From: Atherix ibis
Taxonomy: Eukaryota; Arthropoda; Insecta; Diptera; Athericidae
DNA length: 64,000 bases
Assembly (NCBI GenBank): GCA_958298945.1
Contig: OY282606.1
Span: 49,365,920-49,429,919 of the forward strand
Direction of reading: 5' to 3'
The notes below the pieces were generated by a model. That model saw only the letters and a list, made by a program, of their open reading frames with translations, had not been told where the DNA came from and searched no databases. The stretch's first letter is position 1. Every line of letters begins with the position of its first letter. This document shows positions 1 to 10,198 of this stretch, piece by piece. Both the position numbers and the translations under genes were made by a program.

Positions 1-207
1 TATCGTCCACCATATTTATCACAGAATCTTCAATACATTCCAGAATCTAGCCGTCCTCAATACCTCCCGCAACCAACATATGTTCAAGACTCAAAAATAA
101 CACACCTCAAACGACCATTCCTCTTCAATGGTAGACCAGAGGAAATATATTTTCTCCAAAACACCTACAATCCAATGTACCAAAGTCCAATTCCTGGTTA
201 CTATTAA
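1..207 (+). CDS. 3' end of secreted proline-rich paralog (copy 1, partial)
   Basis: Frame 1 is open from the window edge to TAA at 205-207, giving the last 68 residues of a protein whose start lies outside the window. The tail contains DSKITHLKRPF, LFNGRPEEIYFL and NPMY, which match the C-termini of the complete genes at 26377-27225 and 59700-60494 (shared DSKI, FNGRP and a following hydrophobic run). The preceding part is rich in Pro, Tyr and Gln, as in the copy at 26377. This is therefore a third member of the same family, most similar to the 26377 gene (both have NPMY after the FNGRP block). Signal peptide and the RLPPTPY block are not visible. Function is unknown; a secreted matrix or cuticle-like role is inference from composition only. 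Confidence 0.8.
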   Translation, partial: YRPPYLSQNLQYIPESSRPQYLPQPTYVQDSKITHLKRPFLFNGRPEEIYFLQNTYNPMYQSPIPGYY

Positions 208-1112
208 AATTTAATAATTTAAGTATTTCTTTCTGGTGTACACAAAAAAAACAAACAAAATAATTCACTGCAAACATTTTAGTTTTAACACTATTCATTA
301 ACTTGTATTTTAAAATATTTTAAGTTAAGAAAATTCCTTCTTTTTCGTAACAATTAATTTCTGTAAATATTATTTACAATAGAATGAATGCTCATCCTCA
401 TGTTTCTTCCTAAATGGTGGTTGGTAAAAATTCTAATATTCTTTTGGGTAAAATTTTCACTTATATTCGAGTGAAAATACAAAAAAAAAACTAAACGACT
501 ATATTTATACACTATTTCCTAGATGAAATATTAAGTATACTAATGTAAAATATGCTGTGATTATTGCCTTGAATTTTAAATTAAGATAAAAGTATTTTTG
601 GATAAAAAATTAGATTAAAAATAAAAAAAAATTCTTAACAGAAAATTCAATAAATAATCATTCTGAAAATTCATTTTTATCGAAAAACTGAAAAATAATC
701 ATTCGAAGAAAATATAACAATTAATTCGAATTTATTATTTAAATAGTTAAACATATTATTTAAGAATATTATAATAGAAATAATTGTAATATTTAATTAA
801 AAAAGAAATTGTAATAAATTTTTATAATAAAAATTTCAAAATAATAATAATTATAAAAATATTTTTATTTGCCTTCATTCTGTACAATAACGAATTATTT
901 TTAAAAACAATGTCATAAATTTGTTTGTAGCATGTTTAATACAGAACTTCTTTTTGTGGTTGAAAAAGTACAGCGTTACTATTTTAAAGTCATTTAAGAT
1001 AGAATTTGGTTATATTCGCCATTTCTATTACAGATCAGTTAATTACTAAACAATGAATTAAAATTGCAAAAAATTTCTAGAATTGTGGTGATTCTGTCGT
1101 AGCCACGCTTAG
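208..1112. other. AT-rich intergenic sequence
   Basis: 3' flank of the partial gene followed by A/T runs. Nothing supportable except that composition becomes more complex from about 1081 on, just before the exon-like segment. Confidence 0.6.
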
Positions 1113-1440
1113 CGCTTTAAGCACATTTCCCGCTCGGCAAATACGTCAATAAGTGAGAATGTTATTTATGGGGCTCTGAAAACCCACACGGACTATCAAG
1201 AACCCAAGGTATATAGAATAATATTGTAAGATATTCCGCGTTCAATTTTTGAAATCTACTGCGCAGCTACGTCACTCAGGAAGTAGAATATGTTGTGTGT
1301 ACGAGCGAGCGTATATTGTGTGATCTACGTACATTTGAAATAAGTGTGTTCGCTACTATCTTTTAAAAAAAATTAAACGAAATATATTGTAAAATGATTA
1401 AATAAAAATAAATTATGTAAGCATGTGCATATGAAATCAT

Positions 1441-1854
1441 TTATTTTATAGTTTTATTAATTTTTCTTTTTTTTGCATTAGCATTTTCAACCATCTCCGC
1501 ATTTAATATTCTGATTTTAAAAAACATCTTACATCTAAAAAATAATTTTTTTATTTTTGTTTCTAGCTCTATATTTTCAGCAAGTTGCAATAAATTTTTA
1601 ATATAGTCACGGCCAGTTTTTAATGTATTCATGTTGTAGTTTTTAAATATCGTTTCAAGATTGATTAAATTTTCCATAAAATGCAATTTGGGTTCGTGTA
1701 GCCTGCCTTCCGTTACTGTATCCGTCCATGTCAAGCTTATTATTGGGTCAATTTCACAATATGTCTCAAGCATGTTAGGATTTTAAATCTTAATCTGTGA
1801 ATAATGTAGCCAGCGAGATGCTCCAAACCATCGTATTCTAGGTAATCTAAATCA
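1441..1854 (-). pseudogene. C-terminal remnant of P/THAP9-type transposase
   Basis: Minus-strand reading near 1854-1780 gives EYDGLEHLAGYIIHRLRFK, which resembles the conserved AGYV..KL segment near the end of P-type and THAP9-like transposases. After a one-base shift the frame continues as a 110-residue stretch (1441-1773) containing LTWTDTVTEGRLHEP and KIKKLFFRCKMFFKIRILN. This fits the usual C-terminal tail of that family (W.D..S.GGL, then KLFVRTR.F.RIR.LN). The RNase H-like catalytic part that should lie between this and the THAP domain is missing; the 1855-2330 interval has only short acidic fragments. Non-functional as it stands. The assignment rests on remembered family patterns, not a search. 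Confidence 0.5.
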
Positions 1855-2330
1855 TACATTCCTGCACTTACATTCAAATCTATTTCTGCGGCATTAATGG
1901 TGGTCTCACGTAACCAGAAGACAACTCTTCTGAAGCATCTTCATTTAAATCATCGAACCCAACATCGAACATTTCATCTACCAAATCGTCGTCTTTATCG
2001 AATTCACTGCCGTCGAACATTTCTGAATCCACATACTCCTCTATAAATTCAGGTGAACTAAATTCGAAATTATTGATTTTAATTAAAATTTATAGGTCTG
2101 CTGTGTTTGTAATGGATTCCGTTAAACTATCCGTACTAGTGATTTTGTCGACACACGTTCTGATGATGGTTTCTGTATTTTCTTAATTCTCTACAACTTC
2201 AATAGGATCAGGCTGAACCATATTTTCAGAGGCTGATTTTCTAAATAAAAATATTATTTATTTCAGAAATATGCGTATAGATGACTAAAGGTGTACACCG
2301 CTTTATTTCAAGCAAAATAATTATAGCATA

Positions 2331-2714
2331 TTATTCACAATCTGAGGGTTTTTTTCTATCCTGTCTTTTCTGACGAACAGTATCCTTCACTTCATACTTT
2401 ACACTTCCAATTGGCAGATTTTCGGTTGGAATTGCATCTAATTTTAATTTTCTACAGCTTCTAGGTGAGTAATTTAATAATTCGTGCTGCAGGTTTCGCA
2501 AATAGTGTTCAGGTTTGAAATGTTTTGAACAAACGTAAGCATTATTGATATTCACTTTATCACTTCTCTTGCACTTTTGTAGCCATTGTCTTGCATACAA
2601 TTTGTCTTTAGGAAATTTAAAAAATTTTATACTGTTCCCAACACATTCGTCCTGATTTATTTTCTGCCGTTTGTCGTTGCTGCTGTTGCATTGAAGCATT
2701 GCCCAGATTGCCAT
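2331..2714 (-). CDS. THAP-domain protein (P-like transposase N-terminus)
   Basis: The 127-residue ORF starts at ATG 2714 (MAIWAMLQC); an in-frame ATG seven codons upstream (2735) is less likely because THAP domains usually begin at the N-terminus. The THAP pattern is clear: a Cys near residue 9, FFKFPKD around residue 31, W.....R, then VCSKHFKPEHY supplying C..H, and a closing LKLDAIPTENLP that resembles the AVPTIF box. THAP domains are C2CH zinc fingers that bind the ends of P-type transposons. The first zinc Cys is replaced by Trp (TGG at codon 4, where C....C is expected), so zinc binding may be lost. The frame ends at TAA 2331-2333 after a basic tail. It lies inside a deleted element, so its present activity is doubtful. 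Confidence 0.7.
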   Translation of the reverse strand: MAIWAMLQCNSSNDKRQKINQDECVGNSIKFFKFPKDKLYARQWLQKCKRSDKVNINNAYVCSKHFKPEHYLRNLQHELLNYSPRSCRKLKLDAIPTENLPIGSVKYEVKDTVRQKRQDRKKPSDCE

Positions 2715-2961
2715 CTTAACTTTATAATAAACCACTTGCTTTTTGCTTTATTTAATATATAAACGAAATGTTAACACAATCAACTTTATATAAACACGCT
2801 ACTTCAGTTAATAAGTTTGTTTTGTTTATACCCGGTTAAAGAATTGTACTTCCTGAACTACGTCATTTGACAGAAAATTGCGAGAGGGAGATGGAATGAT
2901 GCATGCGCAATATCTTACCATATTAATTTATATACCTAGTCAAGAACCCATTTTATCCGCG

Positions 2962-4417
2962 GTAAGTGACTGTCTGATATGCATTTTTGTATGAAGGATT
3001 ATTTCTTTGAAAATGGATGTGTGATAACCGACTTTTATGACAGCTATGGTCGTGTGATAATCGACTTTTTTTAGTCTAATATTGAGTATTTTAATATGGA
3101 CGATATGTGATTCTAACAATACAGCATTGCAAGCCATATAACATAACAAATTATTATCTTAGTGTTCTTAGAACTAAAATCTTACATTTTGGAGCTTTTC
3201 GGTTTTTTCTTGTAAGGATACAAAATAAAAGCAATATTTATCATATAAAAACTAGCTCAAAATATGCGAAAAAATCATCTACAAGAATGATCATCTACAA
3301 GTGTAAGCTATACATAAAAATAAAATTTAAAATGTGTTTTATTTACAATAACTTATCTTTCCAAAGCATAAATTGGTAAACCGTCCAACAATTTATATCC
3401 ATACCAGTCTGTAATAAATCAAATTTAACTCTAACTAGAAAGGTTATTTTAAATTTAGATATAAAAATGTCCAGATTCCAGACAAAAATACGTACATCTT
3501 TGGAAGGGATTAAAGTATTTCTATTTTAGATCAAGATTGTCACCAACATGAAAACTTTATATTAACTCCTTCACTAAAAATTCCTGACTACAAATATTAA
3601 ATTAGCTTATTTTTAGAAGCTTTTTTTCCGGTAGGTAGATTCTTACAAAATACCGTGTTGTATGTAACTATACCACATGAGTCTAGTTGGCAGTTCAAAA
3701 AAGTGGGTTAAGTTTAAAAAAACTAACTATTAGAATAGATTTTTTTATTTAATCAAGCGACTTTTTTTTAATAATGGCATTTTGAATTTTTAGTTCCTTT
3801 CAAAGGAAGTATCTGCCTTCAAGAAAATATTGATAGCTTTTTAGCCAACCTTAGGTCTTTGTATAATATTTTTCTCAAATTTTATTTTATACTTTTATAT
3901 ATGCATATGTAAATTCACCAGTATTGTAAGTCTAAAGGATGAAATAATATTTCCCGAAAGTGTTAAGTAAAAATTCTGTTATTTGGTATTGAAGAAGTAT
4001 TGTGTTATGGGAGATTTTACAGCTTCTAGTATTATACAATTATTTTCACAATTTTGTTTAATGTTTTAATAAAAACGTATTTTCTGAGGGCTAATTGCAT
4101 ATAATTTTTCTTAAACTTACAAACGTAGAAATCTTATGACATCTTTGAAAAAATGTAACTAACTCTGAATGACCTCAGGTGCTATTCTTTAATAAAAATT
4201 TTTAATTATCCCATCATTATATGGCTGTTAACTTATACAGGATATTATAACGATAAGCTTACAACTTCTTTTTCACATAATTTTAAATTGAAATTAAGAG
4301 CAGTAATATATTTACCTAAAATCGTATGCATAGATTTGATGATTATATCCAAAAAAATAATAAATGGTTGCCTCTGGCATTAAGTATATAAAAAAAATAA
4401 TAAATGGTTAGTGTAGA
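2962..4417. other. AT-rich intergenic or intronic sequence
   Basis: Begins with the GTAAGT donor of the exon-like segment. Two near-repeats of GTGTGATAAYCGACTTTT occur around 3020-3075. 4330-4412 has a duplicated AAAAAAATAATAAATGGTT. No coding or RNA feature is supported. Confidence 0.55.
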
Positions 4418-5617
4418 CCTTCTCTTTTGGGTATCCACAGGAAGAAATTGGGAGCGCCTAATTTGAGTATGCCAGATAAGAACAAACGCCTACCTTTTAT
4501 TTTAGAGCATACAGTGCCTGACGTTTTTTTTTTTTTTTAGATTAGGTACAGGGGGATACCTTTAAAAGGTAGTCGACTGGGAGGCCTTCTACCTGTCAGA
4601 CGAGTTATGAATTTTTACCTCGCTAATACCTAACCTGTACCTCTACCCTTGCGCCCGAAACGATGGTTCCCCGGCGGCACTCTTTGTAAATACTACTTCG
4701 CCGGGGCTTCCTTAATATATTTTACTATTAATTATATTTTACTGCCGTCCCGATGTTATGACGACTCGCGGCCTATTCTTCGTACGTGCTGTGAAGATCC
4801 TTCATGATAGATTCCGCGTACTCTGCAACTCTGTTCCAAGCCGATTGGTTCTTCAGCATGCACTCCACTATGTTTTCTGGACTGATGGAACGGTCCACAT
4901 TTTTCTCCAGTTCTGCCCGTGTCTCCTCGTAAAAGGGGCATTGGAAGAACACGTGTTCTGCATCTTCGAGCAGATCGTAGCAACGATGACAGTTTGGGAA
5001 GTCTGTTCTCTTGAATCTGTGCAGGTATGCCCGAAAGCATCCATGTCCAGTCAAGAGTTGGGTGATGTAATACCCGACTTCCCCGTGCAGGCGAGTGACC
5101 CATTTGGTGACATCTGGGATCAGTCGATGGGTCCACCGACCCTTCGTCGAGCTGTCCCATCTTTCTTGCCAGAGGCGAAGACTCTCGGGTCTCTCCTCTT
5201 CACAGAGGACCTTTCGCCGCTCTTCCTTCTTCCTACGATGTTGGCGTTCTCGCTCTCCTGCCAAGATGTCTATGGGTGGGCATGATGCCACAACGTTGAC
5301 CGCATCGTGTGATACCGTTCGGTATGCTGACACCACTCTGATCGCTGAGAGCCGCTGGACTGATTGTCTTGCGGTATGTTGTTAGCTCTAGCGATTTCGC
5401 CCACACTGGTAATGGTCTCCATTTTCTTCCGGCTACTCACAAGGAGTGCTTCGGTCTTATGTTCCGCCAAGGACAGGTCTGCCGATGTCATCCACTGTCT
5501 TATCCTCCGGATCGTGGTGGAGAATGCCACAGTGTCTGACGTGGCATCGTCCTATTGTAACAACGTGTTGCTCAACCCCGATTGGTCCAATTCAGGCATT
5601 GTAAAGTTATGTATCAT
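4418..5617 (-). pseudogene. old transposase relic (DUF4817-associated DDE type), split by LINE
   Basis: On the minus strand 5617-5529 reads MIHNFTMPELDQSGLSNTLL, a stop, then DDATSDTV. Jumping across the R1-like insert and one target repeat, the same frame continues at 4510 as CSKIKGRRLFLSGILKLG and then NFFLWIPKREGLH to TAA at 4418. This fits the common insect transposase core M..NF..PEL...........FQQDGATCHT, then D.TP.DFFLWGY. The first conserved Asp of QQDGAT is present as DDAT; LTPLD is reduced to LGAPN. Only a fragment is left and it has at least one internal stop. A second relic of the same type lies at 40240-40690 on the plus strand. Confidence 0.5.
4524..5528 (-). mobile_element. 5'-truncated R1-like non-LTR retrotransposon
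   Basis: Minus strand. 5528-5410 encodes an RT-end fragment (RRIRQWMTSADLSLAEHKTE, then a SSRKK motif). After frameshift and loss of part of the RT/thumb, 5336-4773 encodes a C-terminal domain with YRTVSHDAV, PIDILAGER and GRWTHRLIPDV. This part also has TGHGCFRAYLHRF and the zinc-knuckle-like CHRC...EDAEHVFFQC. These are hallmarks of R1-clade ORF2. A GC-rich 3' UTR follows and ends in a run of 15 T at 4524-4538, the poly(A) of the minus strand. A 13-bp direct repeat abuts the poly(A) (4511-4523, ACAGTGCCTGACG) and the 5' end (5529-5541, one mismatch), the expected duplication from target-primed insertion. Dead copy. Confidence 0.75.
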
Positions 5618-6857
5618 CTATTTCCAGTAGCTTTCTCGTAGAAATTCGGACAAATCACTTCTGAAAAAGCGGTTCTTCCATTTATTAACAAATCCCTGCA
5701 AGTCAAAATACTCTTCATCAGTAACTATAAATTTACTGCAAAATCAGTTTTTTGTCTATAGACGTTTTCTCTGTACTTTCGGTGGTGCATAAATTTTATG
5801 TACAATAAAGCAAATATTTCTGAAATAATAGAGACTTTTTAAATCATCAACAAAACCTACCTTTTGAAGACACTATGTTTGAATGTTCTTGCGTATGGTT
5901 GTTTGTTAATACCTTAATTAATTTGACGCAATGCCTATTTAAGATCCTAAAACTGTTTATTAATTAACTATACTATATATGTGACACCTGCATCTAGTAT
6001 GCACTGGCATTGATTTCAAATTCAGCTAGTGATATTGCCGGGATGCTCTTAAGTTGTTACCAAATAGCTTGAGTTGTCATGGCACTAAGAATTTATATTT
6101 AAGTATGAATAATATAACAAATACCCTTAAAAATTATAAGCATTTGACTCAATTATATATTTTACAATATTACTCTATAAATTTATAATACAAAAACAAA
6201 TATATATAATTTTTTTTAATTAAAACTATTATAAATAATATCATATCCACTTAGTATAGGAGCTCGGTTCATGTATTAACTAAGAACAGTTTCCCGTCGA
6301 CCAAATTTTCATTTTAATATTTTCGAAACAAGAGTAACTATTATAATTATACTGAAATTTTCAATTTTTTTTGAATGTGTTCTTTTCACAAATCTGAGTT
6401 AACATATACGTAGATACTTGTACAGTCTAAACAAACTCTATTCAAGCTCATAATATGTGCGTGCCTCGGATGGCAGTTAAATTAGAATTTCCGCTTTCAA
6501 TTATATAACCAATCTTAATAAATTATCACCTGTTAAGGGTATTAATTATATTTTCTCAATTCGTGAGGCGTTCCTGTAATTTAGTACTGTCAACAAGTGC
6601 TCGAAGACTTCGTGTACAATTCAAAATTGGATTGTAGCCATTATAGCCTAGCAGGAGAAATATTTATTTGTACTTCGACTATTTATTAATATTTCTTTAT
6701 TTATCATTTTTTTTAGATGTATATTTTACTTAAAAAGATAATCTTAAATAATAAAAAATTGCCTAATACTATAATACTAGCTATCACTTAAGTAAAAATG
6801 TTTCAATAATCGTACAACTAAGGCAAAAAATAAATGATTCCAAATATTTAAGGTCAA
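5618..6857. other. AT-rich intergenic sequence
   Basis: No gene, RNA or element end could be supported. The upstream part of the split transposase relic may extend a little beyond 5617, but no clear match was seen. Confidence 0.55.
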
Positions 6858-8110
6858 TGCAAAACTTATGACCGTTTTTTACATATACAATTAAACATTT
6901 TTTTCAGATTTGTATTATTTATTTAATCAATTATATAATTTTCATCCATTCTTATAACCTTCTCCCATCTTTCTATTAACTTATTAATACCATTAGTGAA
7001 AAATTCCATGGATTTTGATGCGAAAAATGTAGCAAGGGATATTTTTACCTGCTCCATTGTATCAAATTTTTTATCATTTAAAAAATTTTGCAGTGATCGG
7101 AATAAATGAAAATCGGAAGGATCTGGAGAATACGGTGGATGCTTGATAACATCTCAATTCAACTCATTTAGCTTGTGTTGGGTCATCATAGCCACATGTG
7201 GTCGCGCGTTGTCGTGATGAAACACTACCCCTTTTCTGTTTACCAATTCTGGTTTATCCTTTTGAAGGGCGATATTCAATTTGGATAATTGCTGACAATA
7301 TCGTTCCAAGAGTTCAAAATACACAATACCCTTACAATCCCACCAAACACAAAGCATAACTTCTCTTTTAATGAATTTCGGCTTTCGAAGTTGTCAATGG
7401 GGCTTGTCCAGGTATAGCCCAATGTCTTTCTCTTATCACGTTATTGTATACGACCCATTTCTCATATCCCGTTACCAAACGATGCAAAAAAGGTTCATGT
7501 TTTTGTCTCGCACTCAAAGTAACGCACGTTGAAACACGATCCAATAAATTGGCAGCCGACAATTGATGAGTTATCCAAATGTCGTACCGCGAACCCATCC
7601 CCATACGCTTCAAATGTCTTAATACGGTTGTTTGGTTGACTTCCATCATCGACGCGATCTCCCTGGTGGTAAGACGTGGATTGGTGTCAATTATGACTTT
7701 TAACTTGTCGTTATCAGACTTCAATGGCCGCCCGGTACGTGGTTTATCAATTAGTGAAAAATCCCCAGATCGGAATTTTGTAAACCATCTTCGTACCTGT
7801 CGAACTTTGATGACATCTGATCCATACACTTCGCAAATGTTTTTGGTTGCCACACTCGCGGTATTGTCTTAACGGAATTCATAGAGTAAACAATAACGTA
7901 AATGCACTTTATCGACCGACATTTTGAAAAAATACAAGGGCTTTTCACTGTACTCTGGCCAGGCCAAAACTGAATAGAAAGTAGAGGGAAAGCATCCCCG
8001 CGGAATCCATATATTGTACAATGGAATCATTTAAAAGAAAATACTATTCATCATATCTGAAGAAAAAAATTTTTTACCTAGGATCATAAAAAACGGTCAT
8101 AACTTTTGCA
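6858..8110 (-). mobile_element. mariner element, cecropia/mellifera-like (dead)
   Basis: The ends form inverted repeats of 24 bp with one mismatch: left TGCAAAACTTATGACCGTTT, right (reversed) TGCAAAAGTTATGACCGTTT, both followed by TTTA. The right flank has the TA target dinucleotide; the left is AA, a likely decayed TA. Length is about 1.25 kb, normal for mariner. A broken transposase reads on the minus strand. Confidence 0.8.
6923..7922 (-). pseudogene. mariner transposase pseudogene
   Basis: The start is ATG 7922 (MSVDKVHLRYCLLYEFR), followed by an in-frame TAA and then the long frame at 7853-7368. That frame holds a helix-turn-helix half with WFTKFRSGDFSLIDKPRTGRP and the second helical domain TTREIASMMEVNQTTVLRHL. 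The first catalytic Asp is changed: VTGYEKW in place of VTGDEKW. A frameshift near 7360 leads to MLCVWWDCKGIVYFELL. About eight codons are lost before YCQQLSKLNIALQKD, and the second Asp follows in VVFHHDNARPHVA. After a stop the frame ends HPPYSPDPSDFHLFRSL (LA lost, third Asp kept) and stops at 6923. Several independent lesions make it dead. Subfamily placement is by resemblance only. Confidence 0.85.
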
Positions 8111-10198
8111 TAGTATTGGTTTTATAAATTATAGATACTTTTTTGTAAAAAAAAGTTTATAAAATATTAAAAAAAATTAATCCGAATTCTGATATTTTCA
8201 AAATGCCTAAACAGTTTTCTTAGAATTGTAACAATTCTAATTGAACAGTTAATAATATTAGTATACTAAAATAATATAATATTTTTATATGGAGCCAAAA
8301 GTTCTAACAAATATTTTCTTTAAAGCAATTATTAATTTTAAATGACAAAATATAAAATTATTTTCAAAATTTCTAATAAAGCTAAGAAAAGTTTCTCTTC
8401 ATAGAAAACTCTAAACATATTTTAATTTGAAACATGTAAAATAATACAGAAAACATTAGTTTATGTTTTGGTAGATTATTAGTGAGAGACCTACATATCC
8501 AAACAGGTAGATGATAACAAAAGATACCAGTTTCCCATCAAATTATCAATTAAGTTTTTTCTTAATTACATATACTTCATAAAAGAACAGATACAACTGA
8601 AACATTAATTTCTGCTCTCATTGTATTAACATAAAACTGCACTTGCATAGTGTTATAACTATTCCCCAAAGAAATTAAAATGAAAAAGTTAAAAAAGCTT
8701 ATACATTAAATCTTTGAGTAATACTATATTCCAAACTTTATGAAGAAAGATAAAAATAACAAACATAATTATCAACCTCAAACACTTTTCAAACAACCTG
8801 TTAACATTCAAATAAACAGAAAGTCCAGAACTATTTTCAATGAATTTCTATTTTGATAATATTTTTTTATACACAATACAAAAAAATATCGACGAAAACT
8901 GTAAAAAAAATACTATTACTTATTTACAATTACAATAAAAACAAACGATTTTGAACAATTTCAATGTATGTACATGATAAATTGTACATAATTAACCAGC
9001 CATGACGCTATGAATTTTAAATTGTTTGTTAAATATAAAAATCTTAAAGAAGTTCAACATTTTTTCTTACTAATTGAATAAAAAGTACAGTAAACATTAA
9101 TTTTGACTGTCTTTTGAATTTTTCAATTTTTAAATTAATTGCATTAACCTATAACAATGAGCTGCATAACTGCAATTCGTGATAAAACATCAAAAAATCT
9201 TTACCAGAAAGAAAATACTCCAAAATTTATAAAAGTAATGTGAATTTTGGTTTGATTAACATAGATGTTCTTAGCCCTTTTTTAACTAATTAAATTTACT
9301 CTATTTTTATATTAAATAATTTTATTAGTATTTTAAATACAAAAGAAACTCGAATTTATATAAGTATTATTCCATCTAAAAATTATGACTGATTTTTCCC
9401 AAGTCTTAATGAATAATATTTCCCAAGTTATTCATTTTCAAAATTTCTATCTCAATTTTGAATCTAAATTTAACTTGATGATATTTTATGAATAATTTTA
9501 AAGATATATTTATAATAATTAATATTTTAACAATTTCGAGGGCAAACAATTTTCTCACAGCTAAATAGCTATGCTACCAAAATAATTTCCCTTATCCTTA
9601 AATGCACTAATAGCAGTAATAATTTGTTTTGGTTTTCATTGAAAAAATTAACTTTATCGCAAAAGTTGTGCAAATTTTAAATTTACATTGAAATGTGTTA
9701 TCCATAATATATAAAATAATCTTATTCTTGATAATAATAGAATTAAAAAATTCTGACATTTTTCTGAAGATTTTGTTAGTTTATTTTTATTCGGAAATAC
9801 TAGAATTGGCTTACATCTAAAAATCTAGACACCCTTACAAGCTCAATTATTAAAAGTATATTTACCATATTTCAGAAATACAGAATGTTTAATGGTAGTT
9901 TTATAACATCAATTTAATGCCAAGTTGGCTAGCTGTTATTCTGTCAGTTGATATTTAATACTCGAGAGTACTAGAGTACTGATAAATTATTATGGAGTCT
10001 TACAAATTGCAACAACGTATAATTTTTCCAAAAATATTTTACGAACAATAATAGAACCTTCAAGTTGTCCTGGGTAATAAATAAACAAATTTTCTGGCAA
10101 TGTAGGCTCACCACCGTATCGTGCTTACTGAATTCCTGAACTTAGTCTGCCTGCTAACAAAATGTCACTTAATATCATCAGACAGGCGTATACAAATA
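8111..10198. other. AT-rich intergenic sequence
   Basis: About 2.1 kb of A/T-rich DNA with no supportable ORF. 10060-10198 is somewhat more complex and continues beyond the mariner at 11492-11650; I could not identify it. Confidence 0.6.

Larger units (their letters stand above)
1207..2939 (-). mobile_element. P-superfamily-like DNA transposon remnant with THAP gene
   Basis: The ends are inverted repeats: the left begins AGGTATATAGAATAATATTG and the right, reversed, begins AGGTATATAAATTAATATGG. About 29 of 34 positions match (1207-1240 versus 2904-2937). A second inner block, CAGGAAGTA, is inverted near both ends (about 1277-1285 and 2848-2856). Both flanks carry the 11-bp direct repeat TCAAGAACCCA (1196-1206 and 2940-2950), a target-site duplication; P-type elements usually make 8 bp, so the exact border is uncertain by a few bases. 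Inside, on the minus strand, are a THAP-domain ORF and a transposase C-terminal tail, the gene order of P-like transposons. At 1.7 kb it is too short for the full catalytic core, so it is a deleted, probably non-autonomous copy. Confidence 0.7.
1113..2961 (+). pseudogene. exon-like open segment interrupted by the P-like element
   Basis: If the element at 1207-2939 and one copy of its flanking direct repeat are removed, 1113-1206 plus 2951-2961 form 105 nt (35 codons) open in one frame. It begins after an AG (CACGCTTAG) and ends at a strong donor, GCG|GTAAGT at 2961/2962. The residues read RFKHISRSANTS at the start and YQEPILSA at the end. No homolog is recognised. It may be an internal exon of an unknown gene, an older relic, or chance: 35 open codons is not long. 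The rise in GC content from 1081 to 1200 is the main support. If real, the exon is broken by the insertion. Confidence 0.25.

Noticed and set aside
4758..5285. 175-codon plus frame
   Set aside because: Antisense of the R1-like ORF2 fragment, which explains the open frame.
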